The notes under the pieces: generated by a model
Told to the model about the DNA's origin: nothing
The model's database searches: none
The model's input: only the letters and a program-made list of their open reading frames with translations
Program-made: the position numbers and the translations under genes
Shown here: positions 52,426 through 60,947 of the stretch, piece after piece
Position numbering within the stretch: position 1 is the stretch's first letter
Layout: every line of letters begins with the position of its first letter
Assembly (NCBI RefSeq): GCF_003721515.1
Contig: NZ_RJJD01000021.1
Span: 186,001-250,000 of the forward strand
Source of the DNA: Rufibacter latericius
GTDB lineage: Bacteria; Bacteroidota; Bacteroidia; Cytophagales; Hymenobacteraceae
Length of the DNA stretch: 64,000 nt
Direction of reading: 5' to 3'

Positions 52426-54663
52426 ATGGATTACCTGAAACTCCTGAATGAGTCACAGCGAGCCGCTGTTTTAAATACCGAGGGCCCTTGTATGATCATC
52501 GCGGGCGCGGGCTCGGGCAAAACCCGGGTGCTTACCTACCGCATCGCGCATTTGCTGGAGAAGGGCGTGGACCCGTTCAACATTCTCTCCCTCACCTTTA
52601 CCAACAAGGCCGCCAAAGAGATGCGCGGCCGTATTGAGAAAGTGGTGGGCCCCGAGGCCAAGAACCTCTGGATGGGAACCTTCCACTCCGTTTTCTCGCG
52701 CATCCTGCGGGCCGAGGCCCAGAAAATAGGCTATCCCAGCCACTTCACCATCTATGACTCCGATGACTCCAAAACGCTCATCCGGAACATAGTAAAGGAG
52801 ATGAACCTGGACGATAAGCTCTACAAGCCCAACATGGTGCTGGGGCGTATCTCCGCGGCCAAAAACAAACTGATCTCCGTAGCCCAGTACCTTCGCGACC
52901 CTGCCATCCAAGCCGATGACGAAGCGGCGCTGCGCCCGAAAATAGGCCAGATATTCAAAATCTACTCCGAACGCTGCTTCAAGGCCGGTGCCATGGACTT
53001 TGACGACCTGCTCTTCAACACCAACGTGCTCTTCCGCGACCACGTGGACGTACTCAACAAATACCAGCACATTTTTAAGTACGTGATGGTGGATGAGTAC
53101 CAGGATACGAACTACAGCCAGTACCTGATCACCCGTAAACTCTCGGCCAAAGACCGCAACATCTGCGTGGTGGGTGACGATGCCCAGAGTATCTACGCCT
53201 TCCGGGGTGCCGATATCCAGAACATCCTCAACTTTGAGCGTGATTACCCCGAGCTGGAGGTGTTTAAACTGGAGCAGAATTACCGCTCTACCCAGCACAT
53301 TGTGAAGGCGGCCAACTCCGTCATCAAGAACAACAAGGCGCAATTGCGCAAAGACGTGTTCTCGGAGAACGAGGAAGGTCATTTGATTGATGTGATCAAA
53401 GCCAGCTCAGACAACGAGGAAGGCAAACTGGTGGCACACGCCATCTTTGAGGAGAAGATGAACCATCACCTCTCCTACGAGGATTTCGCTATCCTGTACC
53501 GTACCAACGCCCAGTCACGGGCCATGGAAGAGGCCCTGCGCAAGATGAACATCAAGTACCGTATTGTGGGCGGTTTATCTTTCTACCAGCGTAAGGAAAT
53601 AAAGGATTTGATCTCATACCTGCGCCTGGCCATCAACCATAATGATGAGCAAGCCTTGCGCCGCGTGATCAACTATCCAAAACGCGGCATTGGCGATACC
53701 ACCATTGAGAAGCTGATTGTCACCGCAAACGAAACCAACCACAGCATCTGGGAAGTGGTAAGCCACGCGAATCAACTGGTGGGCGGAAGAGCCGGAGCAG
53801 CCATTGACGACTTCGCGACCAAAATCAAGAGCTTCGCGGTCATCGCCCAGGAAAAAGACGCCTTTGAGGCCGCTACCTACATCGCCAAGCACTCGGGGTT
53901 GGTGGATGACCTGTATTCTGATAAATCGGTGGAAGGATTGGCCCGCTACGAGAACATCCAGGAGTTGCTGAACGCGATCAAGGAGTTCGTGGACGATCCG
54001 GAGAAAGAAGACAACTCGCTGGCTTTGTTCCTGCAGGACATCGCCCTGCTCACCGATTCTGACACAAAGAAAGAAGAGGAAGGCGAGTACGTGACCATGA
54101 TGACCATCCACTCGGCCAAAGGTCTGGAGTTTAGGAACGTGTTTATCGTGGGCATGGAGGAAAACCTGTTCCCGAGCCAGATGATGCTGCAATCGCGCGC
54201 AGATCTGGAAGAGGAGCGCCGTCTGTTCTACGTGGCCATTACCCGTGCCGAGAAAAAGCTGACCCTCTCCTACGCCACCAGCCGCTACCAGTGGGGAAAC
54301 CTGCGGGCCGCCGAGAAAAGCCGGTTCATTGACGAGATTGACCCCACGTACCTCAACTTCAAATTTGGGGATGAGCGCGGGCCGTTTGAAAAAGTGCTGC
54401 AGCGCAAAACCCCGGTGGCGCAGTTGATTTCACCCGCCAAAAAACCATCGACAGCCCCGGCCTACAACCCTCCTGCTGACTTTACGCCCAGTGATACATC
54501 CAACCTATCGGCTGGAATGCGCGTAGAGCACCCTAAATTCGGGTTCGGGACCGTCACCAAAATGGATACCCAGGGCAACTCCACCAAAGCTATCATTGAA
54601 TTTGAGGGAGTAGGCGAGAAAACCCTGCTCCTGAGTTTTGCCAAGCTGCGCATACACGCATAA
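52426..54663 (+). CDS. pcrA: UvrD/PcrA-type DNA helicase
   Basis: A 745-residue superfamily-1 helicase. Motifs in order: Q-motif LNESQRAAV, Walker A IIAGAGSGKTRVLTYRI, motif Ia LTFTNKAAKEMRGRI, Walker B VDEYQDTN, motif III VVGDDAQSIYAFRGAD, motif IV YRSTQHIV, motif V TIHSAKGLEFRNVFIVG and motif VI VAITRAEKKL. The C-terminus has the PcrA-like GMRVEHPKFGFGTVTKMD Tudor-like domain that contacts RNA polymerase. It unwinds DNA in repair and replication. A GTG at 52420 would add two residues; the ATG at 52426 (MDYLKLLNESQ) is chosen. Confidence 0.94.
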   Translation: MDYLKLLNESQRAAVLNTEGPCMIIAGAGSGKTRVLTYRIAHLLEKGVDPFNILSLTFTNKAAKEMRGRIEKVVGPEAKNLWMGTFHSVFSRILRAEAQKIGYPSHFTIYDSDDSKTLIRNIVKEMNLDDKLYKPNMVLGRISAAKNKLISVAQYLRDPAIQADDEAALRPKIGQIFKIYSERCFKAGAMDFDDLLFNTNVLFRDHVDVLNKYQHIFKYVMVDEYQDTNYSQYLITRKLSAKDRNICVVGDDAQSIYAFRGADIQNILNFERDYPELEVFKLEQNYRSTQHIVKAANSVIKNNKAQLRKDVFSENEEGHLIDVIKASSDNEEGKLVAHAIFEEKMNHHLSYEDFAILYRTNAQSRAMEEALRKMNIKYRIVGGLSFYQRKEIKDLISYLRLAINHNDEQALRRVINYPKRGIGDTTIEKLIVTANETNHSIWEVVSHANQLVGGRAGAAIDDFATKIKSFAVIAQEKDAFEAATYIAKHSGLVDDLYSDKSVEGLARYENIQELLNAIKEFVDDPEKEDNSLALFLQDIALLTDSDTKKEEEGEYVTMMTIHSAKGLEFRNVFIVGMEENLFPSQMMLQSRADLEEERRLFYVAITRAEKKLTLSYATSRYQWGNLRAAEKSRFIDEIDPTYLNFKFGDERGPFEKVLQRKTPVAQLISPAKKPSTAPAYNPPADFTPSDTSNLSAGMRVEHPKFGFGTVTKMDTQGNSTKAIIEFEGVGEKTLLLSFAKLRIHA

Positions 54664-54680
54664 AGCGTCGCACGTAGCGG

Positions 54681-54811
54681 GTATCACGTGGCCAGTACAT
54701 CGCTAAGAAAAATGAAGAGAGAACATCCAATCCGTTTTAAGCCTTCAATCCAAAAAAAGGCCTAAAACGGATGTTCTTTTGTCATGATACTTGGTACACG
54801 ATACGTGATAC
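54681..54811. repeat. GTATCACGT inverted repeat around the uvrD terminator
   Basis: GTATCACGTGGCCAGTAC (54681-54698) and GTACACGATACGTGATAC (54794-54811) are inverted copies with 13 of 18 bases matching. They flank the uvrD terminator. Nested within are family-palindrome bases. The two outer arms look like a dispersed repeat of the ATACGTGATAC type. Confidence 0.45.
54720..54777 (+). terminator. Terminator of uvrD (palindromic family copy)
   Basis: AGAACAT (54720-54726) pairs with ATGTTCT (54771-54777), and CCGTTTTAAGCCTT (54732-54745) with AAGGCCTAAAACGG (54757-54770), with a CCAAT bulge on the left. It ends in TTT. The inner part is a family palindrome. Confidence 0.7.
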
Positions 54812-54825
54812 GAACAAAAAATTCC

Positions 54826-54833
54826 TAATTTTG
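54826..54833 (+). promoter_or_regulatory. Putative -7 box of the DUF4290-murA operon
   Basis: TAATTTTG matches TAnnTTTG, 22 bases before the ATG at 54856. No clear -33 element was found. Confidence 0.45.
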
Positions 54834-54855
54834 ACTTTGCAACACATTCCATCAC

Positions 54856-55524
54856 ATGGTAGCCAGTTCCACTTTTAAACAAGAGCTTTTGCTGCGGGAG
54901 TACGGCCGCAACGTGCAGAACATTGTTCAGTACCTCCTTACGGTAGAAGACCGGACCAAACGGACGCAGTTGGCGCAATTGCTCGTGAACCTCATGGGCA
55001 GGTTGAACCCGAACGTGAAAGACATTCAGGATGCCCAGCAGACGCTTTGGAACCACTTGTACGTGATGTCTGACGGCAAGCTGGACGTGGATGCACCGTT
55101 TGCCCTGAGCGCCATGGAATACCTCAATGACAAGCCGCAGCGGGTAGATTATCCTGTTCAGAACCCTCGGTTTAAGCATTACGGCACCAACCTGGAGCGC
55201 CTTATTGAGAAAGCCAAGCAGATCAATGATCCGCAGGAGCGTGAGGCCGCAGTAATTTCCATCGGGAAACTCATGAAAGTGCTCTACCGGACCTACAACA
55301 AAGACAGCGTGACCGATGAGGTGATTTTAGAGAACCTGCGTGACCTGTCTAAAGGAGAACTGGACGTGAACCCTGCCCTGATGGAAAAAGGCAATTTGTT
55401 TGAAAGTACTATTAAAGCGCAGCAAGGCCCTGGGAACAACAACAATTACCAGAATAATAACCAGAAGTACAAGAACAACAACCAGAACAAGAATCAGAAC
55501 CAGAACCGAAGTAAGAATAAATAA
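54856..55524 (+). CDS. DUF4290 family protein
   Basis: A 222-residue protein recognised as DUF4290 from KQELLLREYGRNVQNIVQYL, RTQLAQLLVNLMGRLNP, LWNHLYVMSDGKLDVDAPF and YGTNLERLIEKA. The core is predicted helical and cytosolic. The last 40 or so residues are a low-complexity Asn/Lys/Gln tail (such as NNNNYQNNNQKYKNNNQ), probably disordered. Its function is unknown. It lies 6 bases upstream of murA in one operon, which is typical of Bacteroidota. A role near wall synthesis is only contextual. Confidence 0.88.
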   Translation: MVASSTFKQELLLREYGRNVQNIVQYLLTVEDRTKRTQLAQLLVNLMGRLNPNVKDIQDAQQTLWNHLYVMSDGKLDVDAPFALSAMEYLNDKPQRVDYPVQNPRFKHYGTNLERLIEKAKQINDPQEREAAVISIGKLMKVLYRTYNKDSVTDEVILENLRDLSKGELDVNPALMEKGNLFESTIKAQQGPGNNNNYQNNNQKYKNNNQNKNQNQNRSKNK

Positions 55525-55530
55525 GAACGC

Positions 55531-56835
55531 ATGGCTTCTTTTGAAGTAATAGGCGGCCGTACTTTACACGGCGAAATTATCCCGCAGGGAGCCAAGAACG
55601 AGGCCTTACAGATCTTGTGTGCTGTCCTTTTAACCGCCGAGCCGGTGGTGATCTCCAACATTCCAAACATCCGGGACGTCAACAAGCTCATTGAGCTGTT
55701 GCGTGACATGGGCGTAGACGTGGAGCAGACCGCACCAGACACCTACGTGTTCAAAGCCGAGGACGTAAACCTGGATTACCTCACCACCGACAAGTTCATT
55801 GAGCAGGCCCGCGCCATCCGTGGATCGGTGATGATTTTAGGTCCCATGCTGGCCCGTTACGGCGTAGCCAAGCTGCCCAAACCCGGAGGCGATAAAATCG
55901 GTCGTCGAAGACTGGATACGCACTTCCTGGCGTTTGAGAAACTGGGCGCTAAGTTCACCTATGATGCCAACGACAGCTTCTACCACCTGGAAGGCAAAAA
56001 CCTGAAAGGCACGTACATGCTGCTGGACGAGGCCTCGGTGACGGGAACTGCCAACATTGTGATGGCTGCCGTTCTTGCCGAGGGAATCACCACCATTTAC
56101 AACGCCGCCTGCGAGCCGTATCTGCAACAGCTTTGCAAGATGCTGAACCGCATGGGTGCCAAAATCAGCGGCATCGGGTCTAACCTGCTCATCATTGAGG
56201 GCGTGGAGAAACTGGGCGGTACTGAGCACCGCATGCTGCCAGACATGATCGAGATTGGATCTTTCATCGGCTTGGCCGGAATGACCGGTTCCGAGATCAC
56301 CATCAAGGACGCCCAAATCCGTGAATTGGGGCTGATTCCAGATACGTTCCGGAGATTGGGAATCCAGATGGAGTTCCACGGCGATGATATCTTCATCCCG
56401 GCGCAGGACCACTACGAGATCGATACCTACATTGACGGGAGTATCCTAACCGTTTCTGACCACACCTGGCCAGGCTTCACCCCAGATTTGCTCAGCATCG
56501 CGCTGGTGGTGGCTACGCAAGCCAAAGGCACCGTGCTCATTCACCAGAAAATGTTTGAGAGCCGTCTGTTCTTCGTGGACAAACTCATTGACATGGGCGC
56601 CCAGATCATCCTCTGCGATCCGCACCGCGCTACCGTGATTGGTCATAACAGACAGGTATCGCTGCGCGGAATCTCCATGACTTCTCCTGATATCAGAGCA
56701 GGGGTTGCCTTGCTCATCGCCGCGCTTTCCGCCGAAGGCCGCAGCGTGATCCACAACATTGAGCAGATTGACCGCGGTTACCAGAACATTGATGGCCGCC
56801 TGAACGCCCTGGGTGCTCAGATCAATCGTCTTTAA
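55531..56835 (+). CDS. murA: UDP-N-acetylglucosamine 1-carboxyvinyltransferase (MurA) with Asp in place of the active-site Cys
   Basis: A 434-residue enzyme that transfers enolpyruvate from PEP to UDP-GlcNAc, the first committed step of peptidoglycan synthesis. Conserved parts are Lys22 in GAKNEAL, ARAIRGSVMILGPMLARYG and the loop PKPGGDKIGRRRLDTH. The residue matching E. coli Cys115 is Asp121. Cys-to-Asp at this site makes other MurA enzymes (Mycobacterium, Chlamydia) insensitive to fosfomycin, so intrinsic resistance is expected. It is in an operon with the DUF4290 gene and has a terminator at 56859-56886. Confidence 0.96.
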   Translation: MASFEVIGGRTLHGEIIPQGAKNEALQILCAVLLTAEPVVISNIPNIRDVNKLIELLRDMGVDVEQTAPDTYVFKAEDVNLDYLTTDKFIEQARAIRGSVMILGPMLARYGVAKLPKPGGDKIGRRRLDTHFLAFEKLGAKFTYDANDSFYHLEGKNLKGTYMLLDEASVTGTANIVMAAVLAEGITTIYNAACEPYLQQLCKMLNRMGAKISGIGSNLLIIEGVEKLGGTEHRMLPDMIEIGSFIGLAGMTGSEITIKDAQIRELGLIPDTFRRLGIQMEFHGDDIFIPAQDHYEIDTYIDGSILTVSDHTWPGFTPDLLSIALVVATQAKGTVLIHQKMFESRLFFVDKLIDMGAQIILCDPHRATVIGHNRQVSLRGISMTSPDIRAGVALLIAALSAEGRSVIHNIEQIDRGYQNIDGRLNALGAQINRL

Positions 56836-56858
56836 AAAACCTTCAAAGCATTTTATGC

Positions 56859-56886
56859 AAAAGGGAGCCCAAAACGGCTCCCTTTT
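56859..56886 (+). terminator. Intrinsic terminator of murA
   Basis: AAAAGGGAGCC (56859-56869) pairs perfectly with GGCTCCCTTTT (56876-56886), followed by TG. It lies 24 bases after the stop. A degenerate family palindrome follows at about 56918-56950. Confidence 0.8.
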
Positions 56887-57110
56887 TGTTTACCGCTGCT
56901 TGTCCTCTTTCCAAGCCATTTTCTGAAAATCAGCTCCAAAACACCCTTCTGTTTTCAGGCATTCAAATTCGACCTGATTTCTTAATCATTCACCAGTTTT
57001 ACCTGCTTCTTAAAAAAGGAGCCTAGAAACGAAAGCGCCCCCCTTTATATTGTCCTATTTGAATGGGTTACCTTTTTGAGGATGAAGGCATTAAGGTTAA
57101 ACTTCGGCCT

Positions 57111-57917
57111 ATGAAAACCCTCTCCGCTCCTCTTTCTCTTTTATTCATTTTATCGGTGACATTCCTCTTCAGCGGCTGTGAGGCTAAGCAGGAATCCATG
57201 TTGAATGAAGTGGCTGCAACCCAGGATGCTGCCGTCAGCACGGGTGAAACGAATGAGGCTAAGCCTAAAACACAGGAACACGTGATTCGGCAAGCCGAGG
57301 TGAAATTTGAGGTGCAGGACCTGTTTCAGAGCACGCAACGGGTAGAAAGCCTGGTTTCTGACATGGGTGCCACGCTTTCCAACACCACCCAGCACCAAAC
57401 CGAAGATACCAAAACCACTGATTTCGTCATCAGGGTACAGCCCGAGAAGTTCAAGCCTTTGCTGCAGCAGCTTCAGAAAGAAAGCATCCGTTTAGACGTG
57501 CGCACCATTTCTTCCGAGGATGTGGGCCTGGAGTATGTAGACTTAGAAGCCCGTAAGAAAGCCAAAGAGGCCGTGGAGCAACGGTTCCTGGGTTTGTTGA
57601 AAGAAGCCAAAACCATTAAACAGGTCCTGGAAGTGGAGCGCGAGATACAGGCCGTACGGGAGCAAATTGAGAGCACCGAGGCCCGGTTGCGGTACCTGCA
57701 AAACCAAACGGCCTACAGCACCATTCGGTTATCTATGTACCAGGTCATTCCGGTTTCAACACCGCAGGAACCCGGCTTCGGAGCCCGTTTATTCGCTGCC
57801 CTTGATACTGGTTGGCAACTGTGGCTTTCGCTGGTGATCGGGTTCTTTTATCTCTGGCCGGTTTGGCTTGTGGGTTTAGGTATTATGATTTACCTGCGCA
57901 AAAGCAGGGTAGCATAA
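57111..57917 (+). CDS. DUF4349 lipoprotein
   Basis: A 268-residue protein with a signal peptide ending at lipobox FSGC (about residue 22). The DUF4349 body is EHVIRQAEVKFEVQDLFQSTQRVESLVSDMGATLS, DFVIRVQPEKFKPLLQQLQ, then a long coiled coil (LEARKKAKEAVEQRFLGLL through IESTEARLRYLQNQT), and a C-terminal transmembrane segment (WLSLVIGFFYLWPVWLVGLGI). The start at 57111 is chosen over 57063 because it gives a standard lipoprotein signal. Function is unknown. Such proteins span the envelope and are often single genes. Confidence 0.8.
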   Translation: MKTLSAPLSLLFILSVTFLFSGCEAKQESMLNEVAATQDAAVSTGETNEAKPKTQEHVIRQAEVKFEVQDLFQSTQRVESLVSDMGATLSNTTQHQTEDTKTTDFVIRVQPEKFKPLLQQLQKESIRLDVRTISSEDVGLEYVDLEARKKAKEAVEQRFLGLLKEAKTIKQVLEVEREIQAVREQIESTEARLRYLQNQTAYSTIRLSMYQVIPVSTPQEPGFGARLFAALDTGWQLWLSLVIGFFYLWPVWLVGLGIMIYLRKSRVA

Positions 57918-57945
57918 TTGATTTTAAATACTCTGTTACAATATA

Positions 57946-58031
57946 TTCTGTCATTCTGAAAGGACCTTGTTGGCGAACGGATATAGCTTTAAATAAGCGC
58001 TAGCCCAAAAGGTCCTTTCAGAATGACAGAA
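57946..58031. repeat. Perfect 23-bp inverted repeat (dispersed hairpin)
   Basis: Two perfect 23-base arms, 57946-57968 and 58009-58031, each containing GTCATTCTGAAAGGACC or its complement, enclose a 40-base loop. The structure is that of a dispersed repeat hairpin; similar CATTCTGAAAGGA hairpins are, from memory, frequent in Hymenobacteraceae. It lies between convergent DUF4349 and methyltransferase genes. Confidence 0.7.
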
Positions 58032-58050
58032 AAGAAAATCGATTTTTAAA

Positions 58051-58109
58051 ACTCACTCACTCACTCACTCACTCACTCACTCACTCACTCACTCACTCAC
58101 TCACTCACT
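58051..58109. repeat. (ACTC)n tetranucleotide tract overlapping the 3' end of a gene
   Basis: The plus strand reads ACTC repeated about 14.75 times over 59 bases. The minus-strand methyltransferase gene ends within it: its last three sense codons (VSE) and TGA stop are formed by the repeat. Because GTGA units give a stop in all three frames, length changes should not extend the protein by more than a residue or two. Confidence 0.95.
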
Positions 58110-59278
58110 TCTTTCTCTCTCCGACTTCCGCGGTAGAGTTCGTACTTGAAGAGACGGCATTCAATGGGGCCGTTGTAGAGCGGAATCCGGCGGGAAGGTT
58201 TTAACCCGATGTATTTGGCGGCTTCCAGGTTGCCGGTGAAGATGCAGGCATCCCAGTCCTGGAAATTAGATTTGAGGGTATCACCTATCATTTTGTAGAG
58301 GTCGTTGATCTCGCTTTCCTCGCCAATCCGCTCGCCGTAGGGTGGGTTCATGACAATCAGCCCTTGGTCAACGGGTTTTACGGCTTCCTTGAAGTTCAAC
58401 TCCTTGACGCGCACGTATTGGTCCAGCTCGGCGTATTCCAAGTTCTGGAAAGCGGCTTCCACAAAGTCGGGGTCAACGTCTGAGCCGAAAATATCTACCT
58501 CCACGTCTGTTTCTTCTTTGGCGAGGGCTTCCTGGTACACACGTTTGTAGAGCTCGGCATCATAGTCGGGCCAGCGCATGAAACCATAGTCGCGGCGGTA
58601 CACCCCCGGAGCGATGTTGTGGGCCAGCATGGCAGCCTCGGCCAGGAACGTACCGGAACCGCACATGGGGTCATACAAGGGAGTGCGCTTGTCCCAGCCG
58701 CTCAGCAGCAGGATTCCGGCCGCCAGTACCTCGTTCAGCGGCGCCACGTTCGTTTGCTGGCGGTAGCCGCGCCGGTGCAACGAATCACCGGAGGAGTCCA
58801 GAGCCAGGGTCACGATGTTCTCGTGCATGTGCAGGTTCAGGCGGATGTCAGGCGTAGTCACATCAATGTTGGGCCGCCTGCCGGTCTTCTCCCGGAACTG
58901 GTCTACGATGGCATCCTTGGTCAACTGCGACACATACAGCGAATGCTCAAACGTGGAACGGGAAACCACCGCGTTTATAGCAAAAGTATCGTTCAAACCC
59001 ATGTACAAGTCCCAATTGATCTCGCGCACTTTCAGGTATAATTCTTTTTCATCACGGGCCTTGAACTGGGCAAACGGCTTCAGGATACGGATGGCGGTGC
59101 GGCAGCAGATATTGGCTTGGTACAGTAAAAACTGGTTTCCGCTGAAGGTGACCGCCCGTACCCCGGGTTTCACATATTGCGCGCCTAAATCGCGGAGTTC
59201 CTGGGCCAACACTTCTTCCAGACCCGCCAGAGTGGTTGCCGTCATGTTGAAATTACCCGATGATTTTGATTTGGCCAT
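58097..59278 (-). CDS. THUMP-domain class I methyltransferase (RlmL/RlmK N-terminal type, 23S rRNA)
   Basis: A 393-residue SAM-dependent methyltransferase. The N-terminal part (NMTATTLAGLEEVLAQEL to about residue 150) is a ferredoxin-like/THUMP RNA-binding domain; the catalytic part has YDPMCGSGTFLAEAAMLA and VMNPPYGERIG. This matches the RlmL-type guanine-N2 methyltransferase of 23S rRNA (m2G2445), without the RlmK half. The ATG at 59278 is preferred to 59359, because MAKSKSSGNFNMTATTL starts the domain directly. The C-terminus is coded by the (ACTC)n tract. Confidence 0.88.
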   Translation of the reverse strand: MAKSKSSGNFNMTATTLAGLEEVLAQELRDLGAQYVKPGVRAVTFSGNQFLLYQANICCRTAIRILKPFAQFKARDEKELYLKVREINWDLYMGLNDTFAINAVVSRSTFEHSLYVSQLTKDAIVDQFREKTGRRPNIDVTTPDIRLNLHMHENIVTLALDSSGDSLHRRGYRQQTNVAPLNEVLAAGILLLSGWDKRTPLYDPMCGSGTFLAEAAMLAHNIAPGVYRRDYGFMRWPDYDAELYKRVYQEALAKEETDVEVDIFGSDVDPDFVEAAFQNLEYAELDQYVRVKELNFKEAVKPVDQGLIVMNPPYGERIGEESEINDLYKMIGDTLKSNFQDWDACIFTGNLEAAKYIGLKPSRRIPLYNGPIECRLFKYELYRGSRREKEVSE

Positions 59279-59501
59279 AGTGCGCAGCGTTGAAGGGATG
59301 AATCTTGTTTTACGGCGCAATTTCGCAAAAAAAGCAGGCACCGCCGCAACTTTCGTCATTGGTGGATTTTTCCCATCAAGGAGTAAGGCTTTTCAGGAGG
59401 CTATACTGGTAAAAAACTGAAACTTTCAGGGGGCTAGGGTTTTTAGAAATGAGATATATTCCTAATATTGGTATTTAGCTAAATCCCACCAAAAATTTAA
59501 G

Positions 59502-60797
59502 ATGTCCAAAACCGTTACTTCTCATTCTTCGCCGGGGAATGTTCAGGCAACCCAAACAAACTACGCCCGCTCCATGGCCATCATCGGGGCGCTGTTCTTT
59601 GTGTTCGGGTTTGTGACCTGGCTGAATTCCGTGCTCATCCCCTATCTTAAAATCGCCTGTGAGCTGAACAACTTCGAGTCTTACCTGGTGGCCTTCGCTT
59701 TTTACATTGCCTACCTGGTCATGGGCATTCCGGCCAGCTGGCTGCTGAAAAAGACGGGTTACAAGAAAGGAATGGCGGCGGGATTACTGATCATTGCCAT
59801 TGGTGCCCTGATCTTTGTTCCGGCAGCCATGACGCGTACTTACGCCTTGTTTCTTTTAGGCCTATTTGTGCAGGGCACGGGTTTAACCGTACTACAGGCG
59901 GCAGTGAACCCATATGTCTCCATCATTGGGCCTCCCGAAAGTGCTGCCCAGCGCATCAGCATTATGGGTATCTGCAACAAGATTGCCGGTTCAGCTGCTC
60001 CATTTATTTTGGGAAGTATCTTATTGGCGGGAGCCGATGACCTGGTCGCCTCTTTGGAGACCATGGATGTCGCCCAGAAAGCGCAAGGTCTGGATGCCCT
60101 GGCTTCGCGGGTAATCACGCCCTACCTGATCATCATGGGGGCTTTGATTGTTCTAGCGGTTTTCACGTTCTTCTCTGGCTTACCCGAGGTGGATACGGAG
60201 CAGGAGGACGAAACCGTGGCGGCGGCCAATACCGGCAAAACCAGTGTGTTCCAGTTCCCGCACCTGGTGATAGGCGTCTTAAGTTTGTTCCTGTATGTGG
60301 GTGTGGAGGTAATGGCCGGAGACACCGTGATCAGCTATGCTTCCAGCCAAGGCATTCCGCTGGAGGAGGCCTCGCGCTTTACCACCTTTACCCTGTGGGC
60401 CATGATCGCCGGGTACATCATCGGGATTATCGCTATTCCTAAGTACCTGAGCCAGCACAAGGCACTGCAGATCTGCGCCGTTTTAGGGGTGGTTTTCACT
60501 TTGATGGCCATTTTCACCGAGGGCTACGTTTCGGTTCTGAGCATTTCTTTGCTGGGCCTGGCGAATTCCCTGATGTGGCCTGCCATCTTCCCGCTGGCCA
60601 TCGCTGACCTGGGCCGGTTTACCAAAATGGGGTCTTCCCTGCTCATCATGGGCATTGCTGGGGGCGCTTTGTTGCCCCTCCTCTACGGGTTCCTGGCCGA
60701 TCTGGTGAATCCACAGCAGGCGTACTGGATGATGGTTCCGTGCTACGTGTTCATCTGGTATTTCGCCGCCATCGGGTACAAAATCAGAACAAGATAA
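59502..60797 (+). CDS. Sugar:H+ symporter of the FucP/GluP MFS family
   Basis: A 431-residue, twelve-helix permease. The family marks are GALFFVFGFVTWLNSVLIPYLK, LVQGTGLTVLQAAVNPYVS (in the form LFVQGTGLTVLQAAVNPYVSI), GICNKIAGSAAPFILG and YVGVEVMAGDTVISYA. FucP-type carriers take up L-fucose, glucose/galactose or related sugars with protons. Which sugar is carried here cannot be told from sequence, and no sugar-catabolic genes are adjacent. A terminator follows at 60846-60874. Confidence 0.9.
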   Translation: MSKTVTSHSSPGNVQATQTNYARSMAIIGALFFVFGFVTWLNSVLIPYLKIACELNNFESYLVAFAFYIAYLVMGIPASWLLKKTGYKKGMAAGLLIIAIGALIFVPAAMTRTYALFLLGLFVQGTGLTVLQAAVNPYVSIIGPPESAAQRISIMGICNKIAGSAAPFILGSILLAGADDLVASLETMDVAQKAQGLDALASRVITPYLIIMGALIVLAVFTFFSGLPEVDTEQEDETVAAANTGKTSVFQFPHLVIGVLSLFLYVGVEVMAGDTVISYASSQGIPLEEASRFTTFTLWAMIAGYIIGIIAIPKYLSQHKALQICAVLGVVFTLMAIFTEGYVSVLSISLLGLANSLMWPAIFPLAIADLGRFTKMGSSLLIMGIAGGALLPLLYGFLADLVNPQQAYWMMVPCYVFIWYFAAIGYKIRTR

Positions 60798-60845
60798 GAT
60801 ATTATTCCATTTCGAGGCCGTTTTCCTGAAAGCAGCCCTGAAACC

Positions 60846-60874
60846 AAAAGCCACCTCTCACCGGGGTGGCTTTT
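60846..60874 (+). terminator. Intrinsic terminator of the FucP-type gene
   Basis: AAAAGCCACC (60846-60855) pairs with GGTGGCTTTT (60865-60874), followed by TC. A family palindrome (60810-60843) precedes it. Confidence 0.8.
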
Positions 60875-60916
60875 TCTATGCGTTCCTTCCGCCACTGATT
60901 TATCTGTGCATTTCCG

Positions 60917-60924
60917 TACTTTTG
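60917..60924 (+). promoter_or_regulatory. Putative -7 box of murB
   Basis: TACTTTTG matches TAnnTTTG, 23 bases before the ATG at 60948. No TTTG -33 element is visible. Confidence 0.45.
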
Positions 60925-60947
60925 CCTTCACACTCTAATTCCTTTGC

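Noticed and set aside
58051-58109. Possible CRISPR or direct-repeat array
   Set aside because: Units are four bases with no spacers. It is a simple sequence repeat.
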